Shown: one piece after another, positions 44,518 through 53,126 of the stretch
How the letters are laid out: every line of letters begins with the position of its first letter
How positions within the stretch are numbered: the stretch's first letter is position 1
Assembly (NCBI RefSeq): GCF_034259105.1
Contig: NZ_CP139478.1
Location: 631,001 to 695,000, forward strand
DNA: 64,000 bases
Origin: Limosilactobacillus reuteri
GTDB taxonomy: Bacteria; Bacillota; Bacilli; Lactobacillales; Lactobacillaceae
Reading direction: 5' to 3'
Position numbers and translations under genes: made by a program
Notes under the pieces: generated by a model
The model's database searches: none
Seen by the model: only the letters and a program-made list of their open reading frames with translations
What the model was told of the DNA's origin: nothing

Positions 44518-44521
44518 CCTC

Positions 44522-45904
44522 ATGGATATTTTAACAGAAATCGAGCAGAATTTGGTGAAATCAGGCAGTTTATTTGAAGCTGAACAGATTATTTTAAAAG
44601 GGGTATTGGAGTTAGGACAAGTAATCATGCAAAACTTTTTGGAAAGCTTAGATCGAAGCTTAAAGTCCCAAGCTCCAGCGAACTATCAAGTAATCAATAA
44701 ACAGCCACGGACGCTTAACTTTATCTTTGGCCCGGTGACTTTTCAACGACGGTATTATCAGGCTGGGACAAAGAAACGTGAATTTTACTTAGACCAACAA
44801 TTAAAAATTAAACCACGTCGTCGTTTATCGCCGCACTACTTAATGATGATGGCTAAGATTGCCCAAACAACTACAATGCGTAATACTGCCGACATTTTGA
44901 ACCTTGTATTTGACAGCGGAATTACTGCCGATTCGGTAATGCACGCCGTGCATGAGTTAGGAAATCAGGTAGCTAAACAAACTCAAGCAAAAGAACACCA
45001 AACTACTCCTCGCCATATGCCTAAAAATTTAACTATTGAGGGTGATGCCTTTATGATTAAAGGCAAAAAAGAAGCAGGTCAGCTGACTCTTGTGCACCAT
45101 TATCGGGTTTATGAGCGAGTAGCTAATCAAATCATTAATCGGCATGACTTTCTCAGTGTTGGGCACCAAGGACGGCTTGAAGCACGACTAAGTGATTATT
45201 TAGACCGCCATTATAAGCTTGCCGGTCAAACGATCTTTTTGGCCAGTGACGCTGGCCCAGGTTACGAACCAGCTAAGCTATTAAGTCTAGTTCCTCAAGG
45301 TGCACATGGTGAATACTTTCTCGACCGCTATCATTGCTTACAGAAAATTGAACATACTTTAGGTCATCACAACGAATTAGCTATGCGAGCAATTAAAGCG
45401 GTTCGCCATCATGATCAAGCAGAGCTAACGATAATTTTAGATACTTATGAATCACAAAACTTAACAGAAAAACAAGCAGACGACCTAATGCGTTTAAGAA
45501 AATATCTACAGCGAAATTGGCGGTACATCCTCTCGCCACAAATGCGTGGATTTAAGGATATTCATTTAATCGGTTCAGTCGAAAGTTCTCACCGGGCTTT
45601 TACTTACCGGATGAAGAAACAGGGCAAGTCGTGGACTGAGCAGGGGGCTAAGGCCATGATTGGTTTAATTGAAGCCCGAATGAATGGTGAACTGCAAGCT
45701 AGTTTAAATACGATCCTAGAACAATTAACAGTTCTTCCTCGAGTGGCTCAAACCAGCCTATTACAGGAAATACATATTCGAACTGGAGAGTTTCTAAGAA
45801 AAGCACCGACAAAGCCGTCAATTGGAGCAGTACAAGGAATAATTCCGATTAACACGGCCACAAGTAGACCAATGGGACAACTTTTTAAGGCACTAACCCA
45901 CTAA
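44522..45904 (+). CDS. ISLre2-family transposase (UPF0236)
   Basis: The 460-residue protein belongs to the UPF0236/ISLre2 transposases, with the family segments FGPVTFQRRYY near residue 70, IEGDAFMIKG near 172, LASDAGPGYEP near 241 and YFLDRYHCLQKIEHTLG near 263, and an acidic residue in GSVESSHRAFTYRMK near 358. The DDE-like carboxylates are probably in these segments. I chose ATG 44522 immediately after the hairpin; a longer frame back to 44486 would begin within the hairpin. It is intact and likely functional. Confidence 0.94.
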   Translation: MDILTEIEQNLVKSGSLFEAEQIILKGVLELGQVIMQNFLESLDRSLKSQAPANYQVINKQPRTLNFIFGPVTFQRRYYQAGTKKREFYLDQQLKIKPRRRLSPHYLMMMAKIAQTTTMRNTADILNLVFDSGITADSVMHAVHELGNQVAKQTQAKEHQTTPRHMPKNLTIEGDAFMIKGKKEAGQLTLVHHYRVYERVANQIINRHDFLSVGHQGRLEARLSDYLDRHYKLAGQTIFLASDAGPGYEPAKLLSLVPQGAHGEYFLDRYHCLQKIEHTLGHHNELAMRAIKAVRHHDQAELTIILDTYESQNLTEKQADDLMRLRKYLQRNWRYILSPQMRGFKDIHLIGSVESSHRAFTYRMKKQGKSWTEQGAKAMIGLIEARMNGELQASLNTILEQLTVLPRVAQTSLLQEIHIRTGEFLRKAPTKPSIGAVQGIIPINTATSRPMGQLFKALTH

Positions 45905-46034
45905 AACTGTATATTTAAAGGCTACCTATGAAAACTTGACAGATACAACCTCACCAATAACCTTGAATTAACGATGAATATTTGCTAAAATTTATCTGTT
46001 TGTATTACATTAATAAAGAAAAGAGGAGTCAGTA

Positions 46035-46781
46035 ATGTCAGGACATTCAAAATGGCATAACATTCAGGGACGTAAGAACGCCCAAGATGCTAAGCGTGGT
46101 AAGATTTTCCAAAAGATTTCACGTGACTTGTACCAAGCAGCTAAAGCAGGTGATCCTGATCCAGCGAACAACGCTCAATTACGGCTTGTAATCGATAAGG
46201 CACACGCGGCCAACATGCCTAAGAAAAACATTGACCGTGCTATTGCTAAAGCTTCAGGTATTGGTGGAGCTAAGTTCGAAGAAGTTACTTATGAAGGTTA
46301 TGGACCAGGTGGGGTAGCAGTAATGGTTTCTGCTCTTACTGATAACAAGAACCGGACTGCATCTGCTGTTCGTTCAGCATTTAGTCACTCTGGCGGTTCA
46401 TTAGGTGCTAGCGGATCAGTTTCATACATGTTCGACCGTAAAGGATTAATCGAAATTCTTCGTGATGGTCTTGATAAGAGCGAAGATGATATGTTAATGG
46501 ATGCTTTGGATGCTGGAGCTGAAGATATGAAGGCAACTGAAGAAAAGTTCCAAATCTTCACTGATCCAAGTAGCATGACTGATGTTCGTGATGCTCTTCA
46601 AGGACAAGGCTACGAATTAGATACTGCTGAAGTTACCATGATCCCTCAAAACCGGACCGAGGTACCTGCAGATAAGGCAAAGCAATACCGTCATTTGATT
46701 GATGAATTAACAGAAAACGATGATGTTGCTGATATTTACGAAACTGGTATTTTATCAGACGAAGATGACGATGAAGAATAA
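46035..46781 (+). CDS. yebC: YebC/PmpR family protein
   Basis: The 248-residue protein begins with the family signature [21 protein letters not shown] and contains [13 protein letters not shown] near residue 95. YebC proteins were long called transcriptional regulators; recent work shows that YebC-type members help ribosomes through proline stretches. ATG 46035 follows AGAGGAG. It formerly lay next to comGA, as in other Firmicutes; two insertion sequences now separate them. The end of an antisense transposase frame overlaps its last 27 nt. Confidence 0.95.
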   Translation: MSGHSKWHNIQGRKNAQDAKRGKIFQKISRDLYQAAKAGDPDPANNAQLRLVIDKAHAANMPKKNIDRAIAKASGIGGAKFEEVTYEGYGPGGVAVMVSALTDNKNRTASAVRSAFSHSGGSLGASGSVSYMFDRKGLIEILRDGLDKSEDDMLMDALDAGAEDMKATEEKFQIFTDPSSMTDVRDALQGQGYELDTAEVTMIPQNRTEVPADKAKQYRHLIDELTENDDVADIYETGILSDEDDDEE

Positions 46782-48485
46782 TTCAATCATTGTTATTAGA
46801 GGCTGGGAATTAACTATTAAATTCCTTCCTCTGAATATTAAAATCCGAACCATAATTTTTGATTTTCCAGAAATTATGGTTCGGATTTTTCCTTTTTCAA
46901 TTAATTTTGTCCCTGCTTGAGCTACTAACTTTCCCAATTTTGTTAAATTCATAGCCATTAGTGTAAATCCGGTGTCATTTTCCACAGCGCGTTGCCCACG
47001 TAAATGTGTTCGGCGTACGCCAAAATCCCTCTTCATGTGACCGAAAACGGGTTCAACGTCGTACTTACGTTGACGATAAATTGCCTTACCTTCGTCACTT
47101 GAGAGGGTTGCTTTAACTTTAGCTTTATAGTAATTCCAAGTTGGATTAACTTGCATATAGCGTTGACGTCCACTTGGTGTTTTCGCTAATTGATCTAATT
47201 GTACTGATAATTGATGTTTATCTGCCCGATAAAGTTTAAAATCACGTTTAAATCCATATTTATCAATTCTTCGACTGTAACGATAAAAACTAAAACGAAC
47301 TCCTAGATGGTCAATGTAATAATCATCTTCGGCATTATATTGCCAGTTTTGTGATTTAGTTGGATCAGTTTTGTATTTTCGTTTCTGTTCCTTTTGGTAA
47401 GTCGTATATGGAATAACAGGCTGTTTTTCAAACTGATCAATAATTGTCGTGTAATTATATTCACTACCATACCCTGCATCAGCCACGATATGATCAAAGA
47501 AATCTAAAGAATGAAATTGAGCAAGAAATGGTACTAATGTTCTAGTATCTGTCGGATTAGAATATAAGGCATAATCAAGAACAAATTGATTGTGGGTAGC
47601 GATTTGTAAGTTGTATCCAGGTTTCAATTCTCGGTTTTTCATTGGATCTTCTTTCATACACATGAATGTGGCATCATGATCTGTTTTTGAAAAGCTATTG
47701 CGGCCCTTAAAAATATCTTCTGCTTCTTCATACTTATTAGCACGAGGTATAAAGTCTTCTTTTAATTGTCGACGAATCTTTTTTAAGAAACGGCGTCGTC
47801 GTTTCTTAACTGAACCACCCTTGATTACTTTAGGTTCTTGAGCTATTTCTTCATTCAATTCACTGATTTTATCATCAATATTTTCAGCCATAAGAGCCAT
47901 TCCATTAGCGGTTTCCACTAGTTCTGGACTCATCGCTTTAACTACCCGTTTTTCGACTAAATCTTCGTAAAGTTTGATTGTTTTTTCTTTTAATTTTGCA
48001 TGATATTTTTCAACAGCTCGACGCCAAGTAAATGAATACTTATTGGCATCTGCCTCAAGCTTTGTCCCATCAATAAAGAAAGCATCACTTTGAATTAGTC
48101 CGTGATCCTTTAATGCCATCGTAAAGTACACAAAAGAACGTTTGATTAAATTATTAGCGTGTTGACTTTGGCGAAAATTATTAATTGTATGGTAACTATA
48201 GGTATGATCACGTGCCAACCAACGCATTGGTAAATTCTCTTCAAGCATCAACTCAATTTTCCGACCAGAATAAGTTTGACGTGAATAGGCAAATAATAAA
48301 ATTTTAAGCATAATCGCTGGATGAGAAAGTGGGCGACCGGTAGTCGCTACTTTGTCATCCAATAAAATTTCTTGTGGAATCGAATCTACAAAAGCATCAA
48401 TCATACGTACAATATGTCTTGATGGAACATTATAATCATAATTTAGTACGAATTCTGTTTGCACTGTGATATAATTTTGATACAT
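46755..48485 (-). CDS. IS1182-family transposase, frame running past the element end
   Basis: The 576-residue protein has the DUF772-type N-terminal region ([34 protein letters not shown]) and a DDE core ([16 protein letters not shown] near residue 137, [12 protein letters not shown] near 339, [20 protein letters not shown] near 502), typical of IS1182. ATG 48485 follows AGAGGAG. No stop codon occurs inside the IS: the frame crosses the terminal hairpin and ends in flanking DNA, 27 nt into the antisense strand of yebC, so the last 25 or so residues are host-derived. Confidence 0.9.
   Translation of the reverse strand: MYQNYITVQTEFVLNYDYNVPSRHIVRMIDAFVDSIPQEILLDDKVATTGRPLSHPAIMLKILLFAYSRQTYSGRKIELMLEENLPMRWLARDHTYSYHTINNFRQSQHANNLIKRSFVYFTMALKDHGLIQSDAFFIDGTKLEADANKYSFTWRRAVEKYHAKLKEKTIKLYEDLVEKRVVKAMSPELVETANGMALMAENIDDKISELNEEIAQEPKVIKGGSVKKRRRRFLKKIRRQLKEDFIPRANKYEEAEDIFKGRNSFSKTDHDATFMCMKEDPMKNRELKPGYNLQIATHNQFVLDYALYSNPTDTRTLVPFLAQFHSLDFFDHIVADAGYGSEYNYTTIIDQFEKQPVIPYTTYQKEQKRKYKTDPTKSQNWQYNAEDDYYIDHLGVRFSFYRYSRRIDKYGFKRDFKLYRADKHQLSVQLDQLAKTPSGRQRYMQVNPTWNYYKAKVKATLSSDEGKAIYRQRKYDVEPVFGHMKRDFGVRRTHLRGQRAVENDTGFTLMAMNLTKLGKLVAQAGTKLIEKGKIRTIISGKSKIMVRILIFRGRNLIVNSQPLITMIELFFIVIFV
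46798..46832 (+). terminator. Hairpin after yebC, without T-run
   Basis: AGAGG...CCTCT enclosing GGAATT...AATTCC. The left arm AGAGGCTGGGAA also matches TTCCCGGCCTCT at 48621-48632 followed by TTTT, which looks like the original 3' arm now displaced 1.8 kb by IS1182. Confidence 0.5.
46841..46900. terminator. Terminal hairpin at left end of IS1182
   Basis: AAATCCGAACCATAATTT pairs with AAATTATGGTTCGGATTT, ending in TTTTTCC on one strand and A-run on the other. It would stop transcription into or out of the element, even though the transposase frame crosses it. Confidence 0.7.
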
Positions 48486-48555
48486 GAAAATCGCTCCTCT
48501 TTGTTTGTTTTTAGGGGTAATTACATCATATCAGGAACGATTTCCTGTGTACATA

Positions 48556-48602
48556 AAAATCCGTACAATGAATCTTTGTAGAATTCATTGTACGGATTTT
48601 TA
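48556..48602. terminator. Terminal hairpin at right end of IS1182
   Basis: AAAAATCCGTACAATGAAT (48556-48574) pairs perfectly with its complement at 48584-48602. Flanking A and T runs make it terminator-like in both directions and shield the transposase from outside transcription. Confidence 0.7.
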
Positions 48603-48639
48603 TTTTCAACTAGGAGTTTTTTCCCGGCCTCTTTTAGTT

Positions 48640-49712
48640 CGCCGTTTGTAAAATTAAGTTAGAAAAATAGAAAAGCCATTTGTGGTAGACTTTTAAATAC
48701 CCCTAAACAAAAGAAAGGAAACCACAAATGACTTACACCCATCTTACCACAAACGAGCTGACAATCATCGCCCATTCTTTCGTGCAAAAGCTTAAAGCGT
48801 ACCGAGTGGCCCAAATGATCAAACGTTGCGCCGAAACCGTTTATCGCGTTTATCGTTACCTGGAAACCGGTGCCTCAATTGCTGATTATCAAGATCACTA
48901 TATGCGCAATAAGCAACGTTGTGGCCGAAAACGTACTCAGTTGTCACTGGCTGAACTCACTTATATCAACGACAAAATTGCCCAGGGGTGGACGCCTGAT
49001 ACCATTATTGGGCGCGCTGAGCGCCCAATTAGTTGTAACCGGCGAACTCTTTACCGGATGTTTGAACGTGGCCAGTTCGGCTTCGATGTCCGTTCCTTGC
49101 CGATGCGAGGTAAGCGGCACCCGAATGGCTATGTCGAGCGCCGTGGGAAGGCTGGCCAATTGGGGCGAAGTATTCACGAGCGTGCCAAGGACTTTCCGCA
49201 CTATGCCACTGAATTTGGGCACCTTGAAGCTGATACCGTCCAAGGCAAAAAGCACCAAGGGGCGGTAATGACCCTGACCGAACGCCAATCGAAGGTCGAA
49301 ATTGTACTCAATGTGCACGAAAAGACGGCTGATGCGATTAACCAACACTTAAGTCAGTGGCTTCGGAAATTCCCGCGGCACTTCTTCAAATCGATTACCT
49401 TTGACAACGGAAAAGAATTCGCCGGCTGGCGCGAGATTGCCAATCAATTTGACCTTCACACTTACTTTGCCGAGGTTGGTGCTCCCAATCAACGAGGGCT
49501 GAACGAAAACAACAACGGTCTTTTACGCCGGGATGGCTTAACGAAACAGCTAGATTTCCGCAATCTTCCTGATGAATTGGTAACCCAACTGATGAGTAAG
49601 CGAAATAACCTGCCCCGTAAATCACTAGGCTATCGAACTCCATATGAAGTATTCATGTCTTACGTCACTGATGAGCAACTATTTTCTTTCTAACTTAAAT
49701 TGACATTTCGGG
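48640..49712 (+). mobile_element. IS30-family element (second type), 1,073 bp, copy 2
   Basis: Same ends and length as 34795-35867, flanked by GTT at 48637-48639 and 49713-49715. It starts 30 nt after the IS1182 end and finishes 63 nt before the comGA start codon. The very few differences from copy 1 point to recent duplication. Confidence 0.9.
48728..49693 (+). CDS. IS30-family transposase (321 aa), copy 2
   Basis: This is the same protein as at 34883-35848 with two substitutions (Lys in QMIKRCAE and Ala in WREIANQF). The DDE segments EADTVQGKKH, TFDNGKEF and NQRGLNENNN are intact. It is transcribed towards comGA; no terminator is visible between its stop codon and comGA, so read-through into the com operon is possible. 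Confidence 0.95.
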   Translation: MTYTHLTTNELTIIAHSFVQKLKAYRVAQMIKRCAETVYRVYRYLETGASIADYQDHYMRNKQRCGRKRTQLSLAELTYINDKIAQGWTPDTIIGRAERPISCNRRTLYRMFERGQFGFDVRSLPMRGKRHPNGYVERRGKAGQLGRSIHERAKDFPHYATEFGHLEADTVQGKKHQGAVMTLTERQSKVEIVLNVHEKTADAINQHLSQWLRKFPRHFFKSITFDNGKEFAGWREIANQFDLHTYFAEVGAPNQRGLNENNNGLLRRDGLTKQLDFRNLPDELVTQLMSKRNNLPRKSLGYRTPYEVFMSYVTDEQLFSF

Positions 49713-49775
49713 GTTTTAAATTTTTTAGTGCATTTTTAGAATTTATCCGTATTTAAATAATAGGGAGGTTAAAAT

Positions 49776-50753
49776 ATGCCGAGTTTTGAAGAAGAATTAA
49801 CAAGAATAATTCGCAAGCAACCGAGTGACCTATACATCTTACCTCATGATAGGTATTATCAATTATCCTTAGCGATAAAGGGGATCCTATTTCCTTTTAA
49901 ACAGGTTACACGTGACTATGGTCAACGTTTTATCTCATACTTAAAATATTGCGCCAATATGGCAGTTAGTGAGCATCGACGACCCCAGCTAGGCGCTTTT
50001 AAATTTACTTATGGTCACCAAAAGATCAATTTACGTTTATCAAGTGTTGGTGATTATCAAGGGAGGGAATCACTAGTTATTCGCTTTATATATCCCCTTA
50101 ATGATATTAGGTTTAATTTTTTAATTCCTCATCAGTGGGAAATATTACAGAAGTACCGTCAACAAAGAGGTTTGATTCTTTTTGCCGGGCCAATGGGGGC
50201 TGGTAAAACAACTACCATGTATCAGCTTGCTCGACAGCTATTGCCGAAACAAATTGTATTAACAATTGAGGATCCCGTAGAAATTGATCATCCGGGATTT
50301 ATCCAATTGCAAGTAAATGAATTAGCGGGAATGGACTATGAAAGTTTATTAAAATTGGGATTACGGCATCGCCCAGATGTGTTTATCATTGGAGAAATCC
50401 GTGATTCACAGACAGCGGCGATGTCAGTCCAAGCCGCATTAAGTGGTCACTTAGTTTTGGGAACTATCCATGCTCAAAATGCTTATGGCGTTGTTTCTCG
50501 TCTTCAACAATTAGGGATAGATTCTTATTATCTTAAGCAAGTATTAACGGCGGTATCTTATCAGCGTTTAATTCCGTTGGTGAATGGAGAACAAGCCATC
50601 TTATGTGACCTGTTAAATCGGCATCAATTTAGTGATTTGCTCAATGGCACCAAGAAAGGAGGAATGTCTGATGAATGGTCAAAAGCTCTTCAGCAGGCTG
50701 CGGAAAATGGAAAAATTACGGAGAATACTGCACGTCAATACCAACAAGGTTAA
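49776..50753 (+). CDS. comGA: Competence pilus assembly ATPase ComGA
   Basis: ComGA powers assembly of the transformation (type IV competence) pilus. The 325-residue protein has Walker A GPMGAGKTTTM near residue 137, the Asp box TIEDPVEIDH, Walker B RHRPDVFIIGEIRDSQTAAM and the His box GHLVLGTIHAQ, all intact. ATG 49776 lies 7 nt behind TAGGGAGG. An IS30 copy ends 63 nt upstream, so the native promoter may have been displaced. comGB overlaps its end by 83 nt. Confidence 0.95.
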   Translation: MPSFEEELTRIIRKQPSDLYILPHDRYYQLSLAIKGILFPFKQVTRDYGQRFISYLKYCANMAVSEHRRPQLGAFKFTYGHQKINLRLSSVGDYQGRESLVIRFIYPLNDIRFNFLIPHQWEILQKYRQQRGLILFAGPMGAGKTTTMYQLARQLLPKQIVLTIEDPVEIDHPGFIQLQVNELAGMDYESLLKLGLRHRPDVFIIGEIRDSQTAAMSVQAALSGHLVLGTIHAQNAYGVVSRLQQLGIDSYYLKQVLTAVSYQRLIPLVNGEQAILCDLLNRHQFSDLLNGTKKGGMSDEWSKALQQAAENGKITENTARQYQQG

Positions 50754-51741
50754 ATTCAATCATCAGCAACAAGCAAATTTTTTCCTTTTATTAGCAGATT
50801 TGTTAAGTGTTGGTTTTTCTATCAGAGAAGCACTTGGTTTTATCAAGGCTGTCGAACCGAAGCTAGCTCCTTGGCTTGCTTTTATAGACAGCCGAATGCA
50901 AAAGGGAGCAAGTTTTGCCCAGAGCCTGCAGCCAGAAGTAAAAGACGATTTATTTTATCAATTACTATTAGCAGAAAAGCATGGTAATTTAACAAAAACA
51001 TTGAGTGAAGTAGGAAAGATACTTACAGCACGAGAACGGCAACGAAAAAAATTGTTTAGTCTCCTGCAATATCCGCTAATTCTTTTAGGAATGTTAGGAA
51101 TGGTGATCTGTGGATTAATTTTGTTTGTTTTTCCAGAATTGAAGGTCTGGCAAGGCGAGAGGCAAACTTTGCCGCTGATTCACATGATTACGTTAGGAGC
51201 AACTTATCTTTTTACCGTTATCTTTATTAGCGCCGTATTTCAGTGGCTAAGATGGCATCAAATGAATAAGGAACAACGGCTAATTAAGATCTGTACAATG
51301 CCAATAATCGGTAAATGTTATTGTTATTATTTTCAATATTATTTAACTAGTATATTAGGATCAATGTTGCAACAAGGATTATCGTTGGCTGAAATTTGTG
51401 AGATTACCCAGAGCTTTGATAGAAAATCAATTCTTTATATTTTTGGTAACAAAATAATGACTACTATTCAACGTGATGGAGATATTTCAGAAGTGGTGGC
51501 TACCTACTCTTTTCTCCCTAATGAATTAATCGTTTTTATGAATAAGGGGGCGACCAGGGAAAATATGGGACGGGATTTAATTGTTTTCGCAAATTTAAAA
51601 TTTAAGGCCCTCACAACTGCAATTGAACATTTATTGATTTTTGTTCAACCAGTTATCTTTAGCATTATTGCAATCATAATTGTTATTTTATATCTTAGTA
51701 TCCTATTGCCAATTTATCATTCATTCCAAGGAGTTTATTAA
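50671..51741 (+). CDS. comGB: Competence pilus membrane platform ComGB
   Basis: The 356-residue protein is the polytopic platform of the competence pilus, a GspF/PilC relative with two repeated cytoplasmic domains (LLADLLSVGFSIREALGF near residue 30; LTSILGSMLQQGLSLAEICEI near 225) and three membrane helices (about 137-155, 175-195, 325-348). I chose ATG 50671 with AAAGGAGG 8 nt upstream, inside comGA. Its stop overlaps the next start (TAATG), so no room exists for a separate comGC gene. Confidence 0.92.
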   Translation: MNGQKLFSRLRKMEKLRRILHVNTNKVKFNHQQQANFFLLLADLLSVGFSIREALGFIKAVEPKLAPWLAFIDSRMQKGASFAQSLQPEVKDDLFYQLLLAEKHGNLTKTLSEVGKILTARERQRKKLFSLLQYPLILLGMLGMVICGLILFVFPELKVWQGERQTLPLIHMITLGATYLFTVIFISAVFQWLRWHQMNKEQRLIKICTMPIIGKCYCYYFQYYLTSILGSMLQQGLSLAEICEITQSFDRKSILYIFGNKIMTTIQRDGDISEVVATYSFLPNELIVFMNKGATRENMGRDLIVFANLKFKALTTAIEHLLIFVQPVIFSIIAIIIVILYLSILLPIYHSFQGVY

Positions 51742-52184
51742 TGAAAATTTTAAAGAAAAAACAATCAGGCTTCACCTTGCTCGAAGCCATCATTGTTTTA
51801 GGGATAGCGGCCCTCCTTTTACTAATTACAATTCCAAATTTTACAAAAACGCGTCAAAAAATGGCTGAAGAACAATTTTGGCAATCATTGCGTCAAGATT
51901 GGCAGTGGGCGCAATTAAAGTGTGAGAATAAACATCAATTTGTTGTAATTCGCCACGACAAAAATAACGAAATGATTACTTTTCGCATAAATGATCAAAC
52001 AAGAGAAACAAAAGAAATTCTTATTCCCTCGACACTGAATGTTGAGTGGTTTGGTGAACTTTATCTTACGCCAAATGGCTATACGCGTCCCTGTACCCAG
52101 CGTTTTAAATCATTAATCGATGGCCGCTATTACTACATGAAGATTCAATTAGGATGGGGAGGATACCGAATTGAGAAACGCTAA
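51741..52184 (+). CDS. comGD: Competence pseudopilin, ComGD-like
   Basis: The 147-residue prepilin has a class III signal with the cleavage motif SGFTLLEAIIVLGIAALLL (G-F at about residues 10-11). The body, with EEQFWQSLRQDWQWAQ and the end LGWGGYRIEKR, resembles ComGD rather than the about 100-residue ComGC. The IPNF right after the hydrophobic helix is more ComGC-like, so this gene could be a ComGC-ComGD fusion produced by deletion. It overlaps comGB by 1 nt. It is processed by ComC in relatives. Confidence 0.8.
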   Translation: MKILKKKQSGFTLLEAIIVLGIAALLLLITIPNFTKTRQKMAEEQFWQSLRQDWQWAQLKCENKHQFVVIRHDKNNEMITFRINDQTRETKEILIPSTLNVEWFGELYLTPNGYTRPCTQRFKSLIDGRYYYMKIQLGWGGYRIEKR

Positions 52185-52461
52185 AGCAAAGGCATTTATG
52201 ATGGCAGATAGTTTAATTAGTTTGCTTGTTGTAGCAATGGGGATAAATTTATTTTTTATTTGCGAAAAACAATTGTGGTTACAAAATAGAAATCTTCAGC
52301 TAAAAATGGCCGCAACGAGGTTAGGAAAAGAGGCTAGTGATTTATATGCGGTTAAAAAGCAACCAGTTATTTTAAGCCGTGGTGATTTAATCGCAAAAGC
52401 AACGGTCCAAAGGGTAGTTGTTTATAATAACGATCGATGCCTTTGTCGGGTTGAAAAATGA
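52171..52461 (+). CDS. comGE: Competence minor pseudopilin, ComGE-like
   Basis: The 96-residue protein has an N-terminal hydrophobic helix (MMADSLISLLVVAMGINLFFI) with short basic leader, followed by a charged helix, consistent with a ComGE minor pilin that helps initiate the pilus. The G-F cleavage motif is degenerate (KAFMMADS). The TTG start at 52171 lies behind GGGGAGG and overlaps the previous gene by 14 nt. Assignment rests mainly on position and topology. Confidence 0.75.
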   Translation: MRNAKAKAFMMADSLISLLVVAMGINLFFICEKQLWLQNRNLQLKMAATRLGKEASDLYAVKKQPVILSRGDLIAKATVQRVVVYNNDRCLCRVEK

Positions 52462-52889
52462 AGAAGGGGGCCTTTACTTTAATAGAAGCGACTTGCGCAT
52501 TAATTATTTCTTCATTAGTGATTATCAATATAAGCTTAGTTACTACTAGCATGAGACAAGTAGGTAAAATGAATTTAGAATCAACGATCACTTGGCATTT
52601 GTTTTTACGGGAATTAGAATCGGTCAATCATCGTTTTGAATTAATGGAGGCCCGTGATGATCGGTTATTGCTGTACAGTCAGACAACTGATCAAAAGTAT
52701 GAATTAAGAGAAAACCATGCTCTATACCTAACGTGTCAGAATAAAGGTGGTTATATGCCATTGTTAGATAACATTAAGAATCATGAATACTCGTTTACGC
52801 AACTTGATTCTCAAAGAGTATTGATTAAAGTGACAAGGAAGGATGGAGAGAAAGCAAGTGCAATTGTTAAGTTTTATCCGCCAAAATAA
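52458..52889 (+). CDS. comGF: Competence minor pseudopilin ComGF
   Basis: The 143-residue prepilin starts MKKGAFTLIEATCALII, with A-F-T-L-I-E as a processing site, and contains the ComGF-type segment TWHLFLRELESVNHRFEL near residue 47. It overlaps comGE by 4 nt (ATGA) and the next gene by 47 nt. ComGF stabilises the pilus tip complex in relatives. A Cys-containing stretch (LTCQNKGGYMPL) is conserved in many homologues. Confidence 0.85.
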   Translation: MKKGAFTLIEATCALIISSLVIINISLVTTSMRQVGKMNLESTITWHLFLRELESVNHRFELMEARDDRLLLYSQTTDQKYELRENHALYLTCQNKGGYMPLLDNIKNHEYSFTQLDSQRVLIKVTRKDGEKASAIVKFYPPK

Positions 52890-53049
52890 AAAAGAGGGTT
52901 CTATTTTATTTATAAGTATTGCCGTCCTACTTATAATTAGTTCAGTTTTATTGTTTCAATATCGATATTATCAAAATTATCAGGAAATGGGACGGGACCT
53001 TTGTTCAATTTATATTGATAAAATAAAAGATAATCTAAGAGGTCAATGA
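52843..53049 (+). CDS. comGG: Competence minor pseudopilin, ComGG-like, short
   Basis: The 68-residue protein has a basic N-terminus, one hydrophobic helix (GSILFISIAVLLIISSVLLF, about residues 19-38) and a short charged tail. Position at the end of the operon suggests ComGG, although usual ComGG proteins are longer (about 100-125 residues), so it may be truncated. ATG 52843 or GTG 52858 may be the start; the whole N-terminus overlaps comGF. Confidence 0.65.
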   Translation: MERKQVQLLSFIRQNKKEGSILFISIAVLLIISSVLLFQYRYYQNYQEMGRDLCSIYIDKIKDNLRGQ

Positions 53050-53126
53050 GAGTGTTATCTTGAATTTGCTAGGAATAATAGTTAAACTAATAAGGTAATG
53101 ATTGTATTATTTGGAGGCGACTAGCA

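Larger units (their letters stand above)
44377..45946 (+). mobile_element. ISLre2-family element, 1,570 bp
   Basis: A 9-bp direct repeat AACCTCACC flanks the element (44368-44376 and 45947-45955). The 22-nt ends are inverted repeats: GTTAGTGTAAG then ATTTTCATAGG at the left, and GTATCTGTCAAG then TTTTCATAGG read inward from the right. It holds one intact transposase gene and is inserted in the last codon of the preceding gene. The native spacing to yebC is preserved on the right. Confidence 0.93.
46833..48609 (-). mobile_element. IS1182-family element, about 1.78 kb
   Basis: Both ends share TGAAxATxAAAATCCG as an inverted repeat (TGAATATTAAAATCCG at left, TGAAAATAAAAATCCG read inward from the right), and each is followed by a strong palindrome. 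Exact outer limits and target duplication are not clear to me; coordinates are good to within about 10-20 nt. It is inserted between yebC and the comG operon, next to an IS30 copy. Confidence 0.8.

Noticed and set aside
49713..49775. Competence-type (CIN or ComX) box upstream of comGA
   Set aside because: I looked for TACGAATA-like sequences in the short gap and found only a partial resemblance (CGTATTTAAATA).
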